Shown here piece after piece: positions 35,644-44,321 of a stretch of 64,000 nucleotides of DNA. A program made the translations under genes and the position numbers. Each line of letters opens with the position of its first letter. Within the stretch, counting starts at the first letter, position 1. Source of the DNA: Competibacter sp963695105 (GTDB lineage: Bacteria > Pseudomonadota > Gammaproteobacteria > Competibacterales > Competibacteraceae); assembly GCA_963695105.1 (NCBI GenBank), contig CAVOGC010000011.1, positions 17,132 through 81,131 on the forward strand, written 5' to 3'. The notes beneath the pieces are model-generated. The model saw nothing but the letters and a program-made list of their open reading frames with translations. It was not told where the DNA came from and did not search any database.

Positions 35644-37170
35644 CTAATCCTCCTTGGTCACCCGAATCAGTTCCGACAATGCGGTATCGCCGGCCAGCAC
35701 GCGCCGGCGGCCATCATCGCGGATACTGGGGCTGGACAGCCGGGCGTGGCGCTCCATTTCCTGCTCGCCCTTGCCTTCATGAATCAGGGTTTGCATCGCT
35801 TCATCCAGCACCACCAATTCGAAAATCCCGCTGCGTCCCCGGAATCCGGACTGGTTGCACTGGCCGCAGCCGACCGGAACGTAGAGCGTCGGCCGCACGG
35901 CGGGATCGACGCACAACACCTCGCAATCGGCCGGGGTAGCGACATGCGGCTGCTTGCAGTGGGGGCACAACTTGCGCACCAGACGCTGGGCCAGCACACC
36001 CACCAGCGATGAGGACAACAGAAACGGTTCCACACCCATATCGCGCAGCCGGGTGATGGCGCCGACCGCGCTATTGGTATGCAAGGTGGACAGGACCAGA
36101 TGGCCGGTCAGCGATGCCTGCACCGCGATCTCGGCCGTTTCCAGATCGCGGATTTCACCGACCATGACCACATCGGGGTCTTGGCGCAGGATGGCGCGCA
36201 AGCCGCGGGCGAAGGTCATTTCGACCTTGGTATTGACCTGGGTTTGACTGATCCCGTCGAGGTAATACTCGATGGGGTCCTCGACGGTCATGATGTTGCG
36301 CTTGCGATCGTTGAGCTGGGTCAGCCCGGCGTAGAGGGTGGTGGTCTTGCCGGACCCGGTCGGGCCGGTGACCAGCAGAATGCCGTGTGGACGATGAATC
36401 ACTTTCAGCAAGCGCAGCTCGTCGTGCGCTTGCATACCCAGATGGCGCAGGTCCAGCCGACCTTCGCGCTTGTCCAGCAGGCGCAGCACCACCCGTTCGC
36501 CATGACCGGTCGGCAGGGTCGAAACTCGCACGTCCACCGGCCGTCCGGCGACCTTAAGCGAAATTCGCCCGTCCTGCGGCAGGCGCTTTTCGGCGATGTC
36601 GAGGTGGGCCATGACCTTGACCCGGGACACTAGCAGCGGCCCCAGCGCCCGCGGCGGTTGCAGGGCTTCGCGCAGCACGCCGTCCACCCGGAACCGCACC
36701 AACAACCGGTTCTCGAACGATTCGATGTGGATATCCGAAGCGCTCTCCTTGATTGCTCCGGTCAGCAGGGCGTTGATCAAACGGATAATCGGCGCATCGT
36801 CGGCGCTTTCCAGCAAATCCTCCGGCTCGGGCAGGCTCTGCGCCACCTGATTGAGGTCCATCTCATCGCCGAGGTCCTCCATCATGCGGGCCGCGCCGTC
36901 GCTGTCGCCTTCGTAGCTGTCCTGTAGCATCCGATCGAAATGCTCGGCCGGCACCAGCACCGGCCGCAGCGGGGTGTTCAGAAAACGGCGCAACTCCACC
37001 AGACTGCGCGTGCTGATGCCCTGCCGACAGGCGACGGTCACCCTGCCGTCCTCTTCGTCCACCACCAACACACCGTGGCGCTTGGCGAATGCGTAAGGCA
37101 GCGCGGGATGCTCGCCCACGGTCTCGCCCGCGCTAGTCGACAAGGATTCGACGCTGGCCGGCTCGTTCAT
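35644..37170 (-). CDS. gspE: type II secretion ATPase GspE
   Basis: A 508-residue secretion ATPase. After an N1-like domain (1-110), the core shows SASDIHIESFENRLLVRFRVD, Walker A GPTGSGKTTT, the Asp box around EDPIEYYLDG, Walker B-like VVMVGEIRDLETAE and HTNSAVGAITRL. The tetracysteine zinc motif CPHC...CGQC, found in GspE but not in PilT, is present. It powers pseudopilus growth through GspF and GspL. Its ATG overlaps the gspD stop codon by four bases, showing tight coupling in the operon. Confidence 0.95.
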   Translation of the reverse strand: MNEPASVESLSTSAGETVGEHPALPYAFAKRHGVLVVDEEDGRVTVACRQGISTRSLVELRRFLNTPLRPVLVPAEHFDRMLQDSYEGDSDGAARMMEDLGDEMDLNQVAQSLPEPEDLLESADDAPIIRLINALLTGAIKESASDIHIESFENRLLVRFRVDGVLREALQPPRALGPLLVSRVKVMAHLDIAEKRLPQDGRISLKVAGRPVDVRVSTLPTGHGERVVLRLLDKREGRLDLRHLGMQAHDELRLLKVIHRPHGILLVTGPTGSGKTTTLYAGLTQLNDRKRNIMTVEDPIEYYLDGISQTQVNTKVEMTFARGLRAILRQDPDVVMVGEIRDLETAEIAVQASLTGHLVLSTLHTNSAVGAITRLRDMGVEPFLLSSSLVGVLAQRLVRKLCPHCKQPHVATPADCEVLCVDPAVRPTLYVPVGCGQCNQSGFRGRSGIFELVVLDEAMQTLIHEGKGEQEMERHARLSSPSIRDDGRRRVLAGDTALSELIRVTKED

Positions 37171-39292
37171 CGGTTGTTGAACCCGAAACCCGCCGGTTCC
37201 GCGACCACGGGCGGCGAGTCAACGACCGGCGCCGGCGCCGGCTCCGTGTTGAGAATCGTCCCTTGGGTCTTCACCTCCTCCTGAGGCTTGAGCAGCGGCG
37301 ATTGCACGTCAGGCAGCAGGTAAACACCCTTTTCGCGGGCCGCCAGTTGCTCTTGGCGGACGTAGCTGTACTTACTGCTGGTGTACAAGTTGCCCTGCGT
37401 CGGGTCCCGCAGGATCACCGGATGCAGGAACACCATCAGGTTGCGCTTGAGCTTGGTGGTATTGCGGTAGCGAAACAGGTTGCCCAACAACGGAATATCG
37501 CCCAGCAGCGGCACTTTTTGCGCGGTCTCGGTCAATTGGTCGTCGATCAGCCCACCCAGAACCAGGATCTGCCCATCCTCGACCAGCACGTTGGTCTTGA
37601 TGGCCCGTTTGTTGGTGGTCGGCCCCTGGCTGGCCGAGTTGGCCGAGGGCACCACATTGGAAACTTCCTGGGCAATTTCCAGTTTGACGGCGTTGCCTTC
37701 GTTGATCTGTGGCTTGACCTTGAGGGTGATGCCGACATCCTGGCGCTGGATGGTCTGGAACGGGTTGCCCACCTGGGTGTCGGTCCCGCCGGTCGAGGTG
37801 GTGTAGGTGCCGGTCACGAAGGGCACGTTCTGGCCGACGACGATTTCCGCCTCCTCGTTGTCCAGCGTCACCACGACCGGGGTGGACAGCACGTTGGTAT
37901 CGGCATCCTTGGCCAGGGCACTGATCAGGGCGCCGAAGCGGTTGGTGCCGGTGAAGTCGCCCACCGCGATCTGGCCACCCTGCGGGATTCGCGCCGCCGA
38001 CAGCGCCGTCAGATCGCCGCTGTCGGCTTGAGCCGCCAGGCCGATGATGTTGGCCAAACTGGCGGCGCCCGCATCGAAATTGGTAAAACCGACCAGTCCG
38101 TTCGAACTGGCGTCGATCACCCACTGCACCCCCAGTTCGATGGCTTTCTCGACGGATATCTCGGCGATGACCGCCTCCACCAGCACCTGGGCGCGGCGCA
38201 CGTCCAGTTGGGCGATCACCGAACGGATCGAGCGGATGACCTCGGGCGGCGCGGTGATGACCAGGGCATTGGTCGCCTCGTCGGCCTGAATGTCCACCAG
38301 GCTGTTTCCGCCGCGCTGCTACCGCCCGGCGGCGCGGGCTGCCCGCCCGGCACCGGCGCGTTGCGCGCGGCTTCGCTGCTCAGATTCTTGCTGACGCCTT
38401 GCAGCACCGTCACCAGATCCTTGGCCTTGGCGTAGCGCAGGTAGACGACCTGGGTGTTACCGCCGCTGTCCACCGGGGTATCCAGATGAGTGATCAGGGT
38501 CCGCAGCCGCAACCGCGACAGATTGTCCCCGCTCAACAGAATACTGTTGGTGCGCTCGTCCGCCACCATGCGCGGTGGCGTACCGACGGTGGCGGCCGGA
38601 TCGTTGCGGGCCTTGCCCTGTTCCAGGGCGGTGAGCACCCGCACCACCTCGGTGGCCGAGGCGTGCCGCAAGGCCACGATCTCGACTTCCTCGTTGCTGG
38701 CCAGATCGATCCGGCCGATGATGCTGGCGATGCGTTCGACGTTGGCGGCGCTGTCGGAGACGATCAGGACGTTGGTCGGCGTGTAGGCCGCCAAATGCCC
38801 TTGCGGCGGGATCAACGGGCGCAGGATCGGCACGATCTGGGCGGCGGAGACATTCTGGACCTGGATGACCCGGGTGACGATCTGGTCCGGCTCGACGCCC
38901 AGTTGCCGGTCCACGGTGGGAATGCTCTCCTGCTTGGCCCCCGCCGCCGGCACGATCTTGATCACCTTGTCGCCGGGCACGGCGGCGAAGCCATGCACGC
39001 CCAGCACCGCCAGGAACACCTCGTAGAGTTCCTTCTCGTCCATGGGCTTGGCGGAAATAATCGTCACTCGGCCCTTGACCCGCGGATCGACGATGAAGTT
39101 CTTGCCGGTCAGCACCGACATGCTCTCGACCAGGGCGTTGATGTCGGCATCCTTGAGGTTCAAGGTCACCGGCGCGGCCCACACCGGCGCGGCGAGCAGC
39201 AGACCCAGCAGCAAAACGCCCAGGGTCCAGCGGCGCGGGAGCCGTCCGCGGAAAATCGATGGTCTGTCGGGCCGGTGGATCATCGTGGTCAT
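37167..39292 (-). pseudogene. gspD: type II secretion outer-membrane secretin GspD, disrupted by one frameshift
   Basis: Two consecutive frames together make a full-length GspD of about 708 residues. The first (39292 to about 38315) has a signal peptide, the N0 domain (LNLKDADINALVESM) and N1-N3 repeats ending in a Gly/Pro loop. The second (from about 38312) has DIQADEATNALVITA, the secretin core VLVEAVIAEISVEKA and the C-terminal beta-barrel blocks. The break is in the N3 loop at about 38312-38315, where one base is missing or two are extra. There are no other stops, and gspC, gspE and gspF are intact. This could be a recent mutation or a sequence error. If real, secretion through this system would be lost. 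Confidence 0.88.
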
Positions 39293-39326
39293 TATGGGGG
39301 TCCGATCGTTGGGCGCCAGTTCCCGC

Positions 39327-40313
39327 TTATCGGGGAACCGGTCCGTTCAGGGAAAAAATCAGGGGGATTTCGGCACCGCCGCGCAACACCCGCAGACTGA
39401 TCTGATCGGCGCTCAGCACGTCCTGCAAAATGGCGAAACCCTGCATGGGATTGTTGATGCGAGTGCCGTTGACCTCGGTAATCACATCGCCGCTGCTCAG
39501 GCTGAGCTGGCGCATCAGCCGCCGATCCCGCCCCGGCCGCAGCCGGAATCCGATGAATTGACCGTTTTGCACGTAGGGACTGGCGAAGGCGATATTTTCC
39601 AGGGCCTGTGGCCGAGCCGCCGCCTCGCCGCGCAACTGTTGCGCCACGGCGGTCGCGTCGATCACCTGAGGTTCACCGGCGCCGGTGGGTTCGGGTTCCG
39701 GCTCGGGCATGGGCTCCACCATGGGCGGTGGGTCTTCCGGGACGGAGGATGGCGGACGGACGGCTTCGTCCAGCTTGGGGAGATTGAGCACTTCCTGCCG
39801 GCCCTGGCGGGACACGACCACATGGTCGCGCTGAATCCGCTCCAGCCGGGCGCCGCCGGGCAAGGAATCGCCGATGCGATAGCCGCGCTCCAGATTGCTG
39901 CCTTCGGCGATCAGCGCCAGTGCCCTGTTGTCGCCCCGTTCGATGAAAAACACGCCGGCCAAGCGCAGGTCGAGCGGAGTCACCGGAATAACGGGAAGAG
40001 GCGCTGCCACCGGCTGGTTCGCTTCCATCCGCCCAAACAGATGCCAGGCAATGATGGTGGTGTAATCAACCTGCCCGACGGAACTTGTGGGTTCGGCGGC
40101 GGACGCGCCGCGCGCCGGCGCCGGCCGGACCGCCGGCGAGAGCCGGCCGGACAGGAAAGCCAGCGTCAATTGCGCCAGGGAAGCGGCCAGCAGAATGACC
40201 AGGACAACATTGACCACCCGCACGGCGACCGGTAGCCAAACCTCCGGGCGCGGCAAGGTTGGCCACATGCGTTTTTTTACCGCCAGCAGGGCGCGTTGTG
40301 CAAAATCGATCAA
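39327..40313 (-). CDS. gspC: type II secretion inner-membrane protein GspC
   Basis: A 328-residue bitopic protein with one N-terminal span (VVNVVLVILLAASLAQLTL). The homology region follows (TIIAWHLFGRME and LRLAGVFFIERGDNRALALI), then a Pro/Glu-rich linker. A C-terminal PDZ domain ends it (FRLRPGRDRRLMRQLSLSSGDVITEVNGTRI). It links the inner-membrane platform with the secretin GspD. It is first in the gspC-D-E-F operon, with gspD starting 34 bases downstream. The upstream 355 bases should contain the operon promoter. Confidence 0.92.
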   Translation of the reverse strand: MIDFAQRALLAVKKRMWPTLPRPEVWLPVAVRVVNVVLVILLAASLAQLTLAFLSGRLSPAVRPAPARGASAAEPTSSVGQVDYTTIIAWHLFGRMEANQPVAAPLPVIPVTPLDLRLAGVFFIERGDNRALALIAEGSNLERGYRIGDSLPGGARLERIQRDHVVVSRQGRQEVLNLPKLDEAVRPPSSVPEDPPPMVEPMPEPEPEPTGAGEPQVIDATAVAQQLRGEAAARPQALENIAFASPYVQNGQFIGFRLRPGRDRRLMRQLSLSSGDVITEVNGTRINNPMQGFAILQDVLSADQISLRVLRGGAEIPLIFSLNGPVPR

Positions 40314-40668
40314 GATGGGATTCTGGCTGCAAACGGGGTCCAGACACGTTTTGAGAATAACAAAAAATCCGTCGCCAACCCTGAGTTTTTCGCTTCAGAC
40401 CCCGTTTTAGGCCCACCTCCCCGCGGCGCGGCCAGCAACCCCAGATCATCGATTGGAAGCGGCAAACCGTATCCTTCGGCCCGCCAGTTCCCCCCATGCA
40501 CCGCCACCAGAACGCCGGCGACCGCCAGCGGGTTGTAATCCCTATGAATTCATTCCTGCCGCCACCGTTGCGGGATCGCCGCGGAACTCGCTGGAACGTT
40601 CAAACCCAAGGCGTCGCCAAGATCAGCCCCACCAAAATGTCGCCAGCAGGTCGAAACGACCTGCCCGC
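40314..40668. other. intergenic region upstream of gspC
   Basis: About 355 bases lie between the gspC start and the stop of the glycine-zipper gene, both on the minus strand. The part nearest gspC is somewhat AT-rich (AACAAAAAATCC at about 40361) and may hold the gsp promoter. I see no credible gene, tRNA or repeat in it. Confidence 0.5.
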
Positions 40669-41025
40669 TCAATCATTGTAGTAATGGCGGTGCTTCTTCT
40701 TTTTGTAATGCCCCTTGTAATGTCCCCGGTGCCGGCCGGGATGGCGATAGTAAGGCGGTGGACCGTAGTCGCGATAACCGGGTCGGTCCACATAGATGAC
40801 ATCGGGCTGGCGGTAGCGTCTGGTGGTAATCGCGGTTCCGGCCGCGCCCCCCAGCGCACCTCCCAAGATCGCGCCTTCGCGCCCGCCCAATTCGGAACCC
40901 ACGCCCGCGCCCAGCGCGCCCCCCAGCGCACCCCCCAGCATCGCATCGGCCGTCGGACCGGCCCACAGCACCGACGGCACGCCGAGCATGGCCACGACCA
41001 GCAAAGACGGTATCGTCTTAATCAT
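40669..41025 (-). CDS. exported glycine-zipper protein with His/Lys/Tyr-rich tail
   Basis: A 118-residue protein with a signal peptide (MIKTIPSLLVVAMLGVPSVLWA). A glycine-zipper segment follows (about 28-63) with repeated GGALGGALGAGVG and GGALGGAAG units, then a basic, aromatic tail rich in Tyr, His, Arg and Lys (GHYKGHYKKKKHRHYY). Glycine-zipper domains insert into or associate with membranes. The tail could bind metal or nucleic acid, but that is a guess. The gene is alone on its strand, between gspC and a thioesterase gene. Function unknown. Confidence 0.75.
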   Translation of the reverse strand: MIKTIPSLLVVAMLGVPSVLWAGPTADAMLGGALGGALGAGVGSELGGREGAILGGALGGAAGTAITTRRYRQPDVIYVDRPGYRDYGPPPYYRHPGRHRGHYKGHYKKKKHRHYYND

Positions 41026-41128
41026 GACATCACTCTCCTTCAGATGGATGAATTCTACTATCGACCATCGTAGTCGAGAAAAACTGAACGAGCGCTGACC
41101 GATCCAGCCGGGCGCATCTCCGAGCCGA

Positions 41129-41674
41129 TCATCGGGACAGCCAACGCAGCGTCGGCGTTTCGAGCTGGCTGGTCGGCGTCTTGGCCCGGACCCCCATCAC
41201 CCGGCCCGACTGCGGCGGTCGCGGCAACTGGATATGGGCGGTCATCAACGCGCTTAAGCGGTCCAGCACCGGTAGCGGCATCGCCGTGCTGTGCCGCTCC
41301 TCCAGATTGACGTGAATCACCATCAATTCGGTGGTGGCGGAGGCGAATCCCTTGTCAGCGTGATACAAACGGTGGAAGTAGTGGATGCGCTTGCTGTCGA
41401 AACCGAGCAGTTGAGTAGTTACGCGCATCGGGTCGCCGGCCACCAGTTCGCGTTGGTAGTTCACATGGGTTTCCACGACAAAAGCCGAGCACCGCTGGCT
41501 GTCGAGGTAATCCCGCCCCATGCCCAGATAGTCCATGAACGCGTCGGTGGCATGGTCGAATGCCAAGACGTAATAAGCGACGTTCATATGGCCGTTGTAG
41601 TCGATCCACTCGGGCGGCACTACATCGGTATACAGGCACAGGGGGGATTCGATCCGCATGATGGGCTGTTGCAT
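41129..41674 (-). CDS. hotdog-fold acyl-CoA thioesterase
   Basis: A 181-residue protein of the 4-hydroxybenzoyl-CoA thioesterase-like hotdog family. The active-site block is PPEWIDYNGHMNVAYYVLAF, with Asp and the Asn-Gly-His-Met turn typical of this branch, followed by HVNYQRELVAGDPMRVTTQL. The C-terminal 30 residues extend beyond the fold. It would hydrolyse an acyl-CoA in the cytoplasm; similar proteins occur next to carnitine or fatty-acid genes, but none is adjacent here, so the substrate is open. It is divergent from thiD. Confidence 0.85.
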   Translation of the reverse strand: MQQPIMRIESPLCLYTDVVPPEWIDYNGHMNVAYYVLAFDHATDAFMDYLGMGRDYLDSQRCSAFVVETHVNYQRELVAGDPMRVTTQLLGFDSKRIHYFHRLYHADKGFASATTELMVIHVNLEERHSTAMPLPVLDRLSALMTAHIQLPRPPQSGRVMGVRAKTPTSQLETPTLRWLSR

Positions 41675-41899
41675 CGTCGCTGTCCGTGGGGGAGCGCGGT
41701 ACGCTACCTATTTTTGCCACATTGCGCAATTGCTACCGCACCGGCGAGTTTCGAACCTCGGTTTGATCCAGACAGGGGCGGCTCCCCCAACAGGAATTCC
41801 GCTTGACCGCCGCAATAAACCAGCGGAATCATCTCCCTTGGAGCGGAAAAATTTGAGAGCTTTCGGGATTGTTCGATTTACCTTCCGACAGGAGCCAGC

Positions 41900-42706
41900 A
41901 TGTCAACCAACGGTCGGGTACTGATTGTGGCGGGCTCGGATTCCGGCGGCGGCGCCGGAATTCAGGCCGATCTGAAGACGGTCACGGCGCTGGGTGGCTA
42001 TGCGGCGACGGCGATCACCGCGCTGACCGCGCAGAATACTCAAGGCGTATTCGGCATCGTCGGCGTGGAGCCGGCTTTTATCGCCCAACAGATGCGGCTG
42101 GTGCTGGGCGACATCGGCGCCGACTGCATTAAAACCGGAATGCTGCACAATGCCGCCGTCATCGACACCGTGGTTGGGGTGCTGGACGCCACCGCAACCG
42201 GCATTCCGGTGGTGGCGGACCCGGTGATGTACGCCAAGGGGGGAGATTGCCTGCTCGACCCGGCGGCGCGCGACACTCTGATCCAGCGACTGCTGCCGCG
42301 CGCCGCCCTCATCACCCCCAACGTCCGCGAGGCCGAGGCGCTCAGCGGTCTAACGATCCAAAAACCCGACGACCTGGCCGCGGCGGCCCGGCAACTGCTG
42401 GAACTCGGCCCGGCGGCGGTTCTGGTCAAGGGCGGTCACTTGTCCGGCGACACCGTCACCGACTGGCTGGCCTGGCGTGGGGGCGCGGAAGCATTCGTCG
42501 CTCCGCGCCTCGAAAGCCGTAACACCCACGGCGCCGGTTGCACGCTGGCCTCCGCCATCGCCGCCGGGCTGGCGCAAGAGCTACCGCTGGTCGCGGCGGT
42601 GCGCCGGGCGCTGACCTACGTGCGGGAAGCGATCCGTACCGCGCCGGGGCTGGGTGAAGGTCGTGGCCCGCTGAACCATGGGCACACGATGCGGACCTGG
42701 CCCTAA
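41900..42706 (+). CDS. thiD: hydroxymethylpyrimidine/phosphomethylpyrimidine kinase ThiD
   Basis: A 268-residue ribokinase-fold enzyme that phosphorylates HMP and HMP-P in thiamine synthesis. It has the N-terminal substrate block VLIVAGSDSGGGAGIQADLK, the segment VVADPVMYAKGG and the anion hole/catalytic motif NTHGAGCTLASAIAAGLA. AGGAG precedes the ATG. It stands alone, without thiE or other thiamine genes. I see no TPP riboswitch in the 225 bases upstream. Confidence 0.95.
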   Translation: MSTNGRVLIVAGSDSGGGAGIQADLKTVTALGGYAATAITALTAQNTQGVFGIVGVEPAFIAQQMRLVLGDIGADCIKTGMLHNAAVIDTVVGVLDATATGIPVVADPVMYAKGGDCLLDPAARDTLIQRLLPRAALITPNVREAEALSGLTIQKPDDLAAAARQLLELGPAAVLVKGGHLSGDTVTDWLAWRGGAEAFVAPRLESRNTHGAGCTLASAIAAGLAQELPLVAAVRRALTYVREAIRTAPGLGEGRGPLNHGHTMRTWP

Positions 42707-42736
42707 ATCTCCGCACGCCGAAGGAGGGAAAAACCG

Positions 42737-43855
42737 ATGCTGGACTGGACTATTTTGACGGCCTTGCTGGCGGTTCTTTTCGTGGCCTGGCTGCTAATCC
42801 GCATCTTTCTGCGGGGTCCGACGCTGCGCGATTACGATCAATTGCCGCCGAACAGTCGGGCCGGATCGCGGGAGCGGGCGAGCCCCGCCCATCAGGAAGC
42901 CGTTCGGTTGCTGGAACAGGCGGCGGCCGAGATTCGCGCCGTTCCCAGGAAACAGTGGCTGGCCACCGTCCGGCGGGTGATGGCGCGGGGCTTTGTCGAA
43001 CCTCCGCTGCTGGCGGGCGATACGGGCTACCAGATTCGGGAAGTCGATGCCGGCGGCGTGCCGGGCGAATGGGTGCTGGCGCCAGAATCCGACCCGCACC
43101 GCCGCCTGCTGTATCTGCACGGCGGCAGCTTCATCAGCGGTTGCCCACGCGGCCAGCGCGTGATCACCACGAAGCTGGCGCAAGTCACGGGGGCCGCGGT
43201 CCTCGCGCTGGATTACCGGCTGATGCCGGAGCATTCACGCCGGGACATCACCGCCGACTGCCAGACGGGTTATCGCTGGATTCTCGATCATGGACCCGCC
43301 GACCCGGCTCCCGTCCGCGAACTGTTCCTGGCCGGCGACTCGGCCGGCGGCGGCTTGACGCTGATGTTGGCTGCCTGGGTCCGCGACGCGGGCTTGCGTC
43401 CAGCGCAGGGAATAATCGCGCTGTCGCCGGGGGTAGACATGACGCTGTCCAGCCCCACGCTCAAGAGCAATCTCAAGACGGATCTGATGCTGGGTCCCGG
43501 CCTGAAAGGGTTTCTGCGCATCCCGCGCTCGATCCAACTGCTGATTGTCTGGAAACTGAACCGGATGGTCCCACCCAACCCGCTGATCTCACCGATTTTT
43601 GCCGATCTGTCGGGGCTGCCGCCGGTGCTGGTCCAAGTCAGCGAAGCCGAAATGATGCTGGGCGATGCCCGGCGCTACGTCAACAAGGCCCGCGCCGCCG
43701 GCTCCCGCGCGGAACTGGAAACCTGGCCGGACATGCTGCATGTCTGGCACCTGTTCGAGCCGATTCTGCCGGAAGCCGGGGAAGCATTCGAACGGATTGG
43801 ACAGTTTGTGGAGCGTTGCACGATCAGGCAACCGCCCACTGATCCCATGCCATGA
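42737..43855 (+). CDS. alpha/beta hydrolase (HSL-family esterase) with N-terminal membrane anchor
   Basis: A 372-residue protein. Residues about 4-24 form a hydrophobic segment (ILTALLAVLFVAWLLIRIFL) that is either a membrane anchor or an uncleaved signal. The hydrolase domain has the oxyanion motif HGGSF and the nucleophile elbow GDSAGG, both hallmarks of the hormone-sensitive-lipase family. A likely catalytic His lies in PDMLHVWHLF near the end. It probably cleaves carboxyl esters at the inner membrane. GGAGGG precedes the start, 31 bases after thiD. Its 3' end overlaps the convergent hoxW by 32 bases. Confidence 0.85.
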   Translation: MLDWTILTALLAVLFVAWLLIRIFLRGPTLRDYDQLPPNSRAGSRERASPAHQEAVRLLEQAAAEIRAVPRKQWLATVRRVMARGFVEPPLLAGDTGYQIREVDAGGVPGEWVLAPESDPHRRLLYLHGGSFISGCPRGQRVITTKLAQVTGAAVLALDYRLMPEHSRRDITADCQTGYRWILDHGPADPAPVRELFLAGDSAGGGLTLMLAAWVRDAGLRPAQGIIALSPGVDMTLSSPTLKSNLKTDLMLGPGLKGFLRIPRSIQLLIVWKLNRMVPPNPLISPIFADLSGLPPVLVQVSEAEMMLGDARRYVNKARAAGSRAELETWPDMLHVWHLFEPILPEAGEAFERIGQFVERCTIRQPPTDPMP

Positions 43856-44319
43856 CATCTGACCGCGCCAGTAATCGATCAGTGAATTCCAGCGCCGCCG
43901 CGAGATGGTTTTCCGCCGCCGCGCTCAACGGCTCGCCCAGCTCGAAGCACTCGCCGCGAATCGCGAGTTGAAAAGCAGGTGGCGGCGGAGCGTGATTAAT
44001 CTGTTGGTAGACATACAGCACGGCGGCGGGCGACAGGGCGTGACTGGTGTAGCTGGTGTCGCGCACCGGCTGGATGCGGGAAAATTGAAATGGCGGCGAA
44101 CAGGAAACGCTGGCGTCCACAAACAACGCCAGCGCCCGATTTTCCAGATCGACCGCGTGTTCGATCTGCAACTGAAAATCGGTCAGCAGACTCGACATCT
44201 TGCCAGTCACTGTGCTGCTCCTGCAATATCGCCAACCGCTCCAGGAACAGCGGCCCCAGTGCATCGTCGCCCCGACTGGGATTACCGACGGCAAGAATGA
44301 GCAAACCCGAAACTCTCAA
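43824..44319 (-). pseudogene. hoxW: hydrogenase maturation protease HoxW, one frameshift
   Basis: The first 40 or so residues from a TTG start at 44319 contain GLLILAVGNPSRGDDALGP, the nickel-sensing Asp motif of HycI/HoxW peptidases, and reach DWQDVE. The rest continues in another frame with LLTDFQLQIEHAVDLENRAL, FVDASV and HALSPAAVLYVYQQ, all HoxW features. The join is at 44190: one extra base between GAG and CTG. The start lies two bases after the hoxH stop. This enzyme cuts the HoxH C-terminus after nickel insertion. No other lesion is seen, so an error or a very recent mutation is likely. Confidence 0.85.
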
Positions 44320-44321
44320 AC

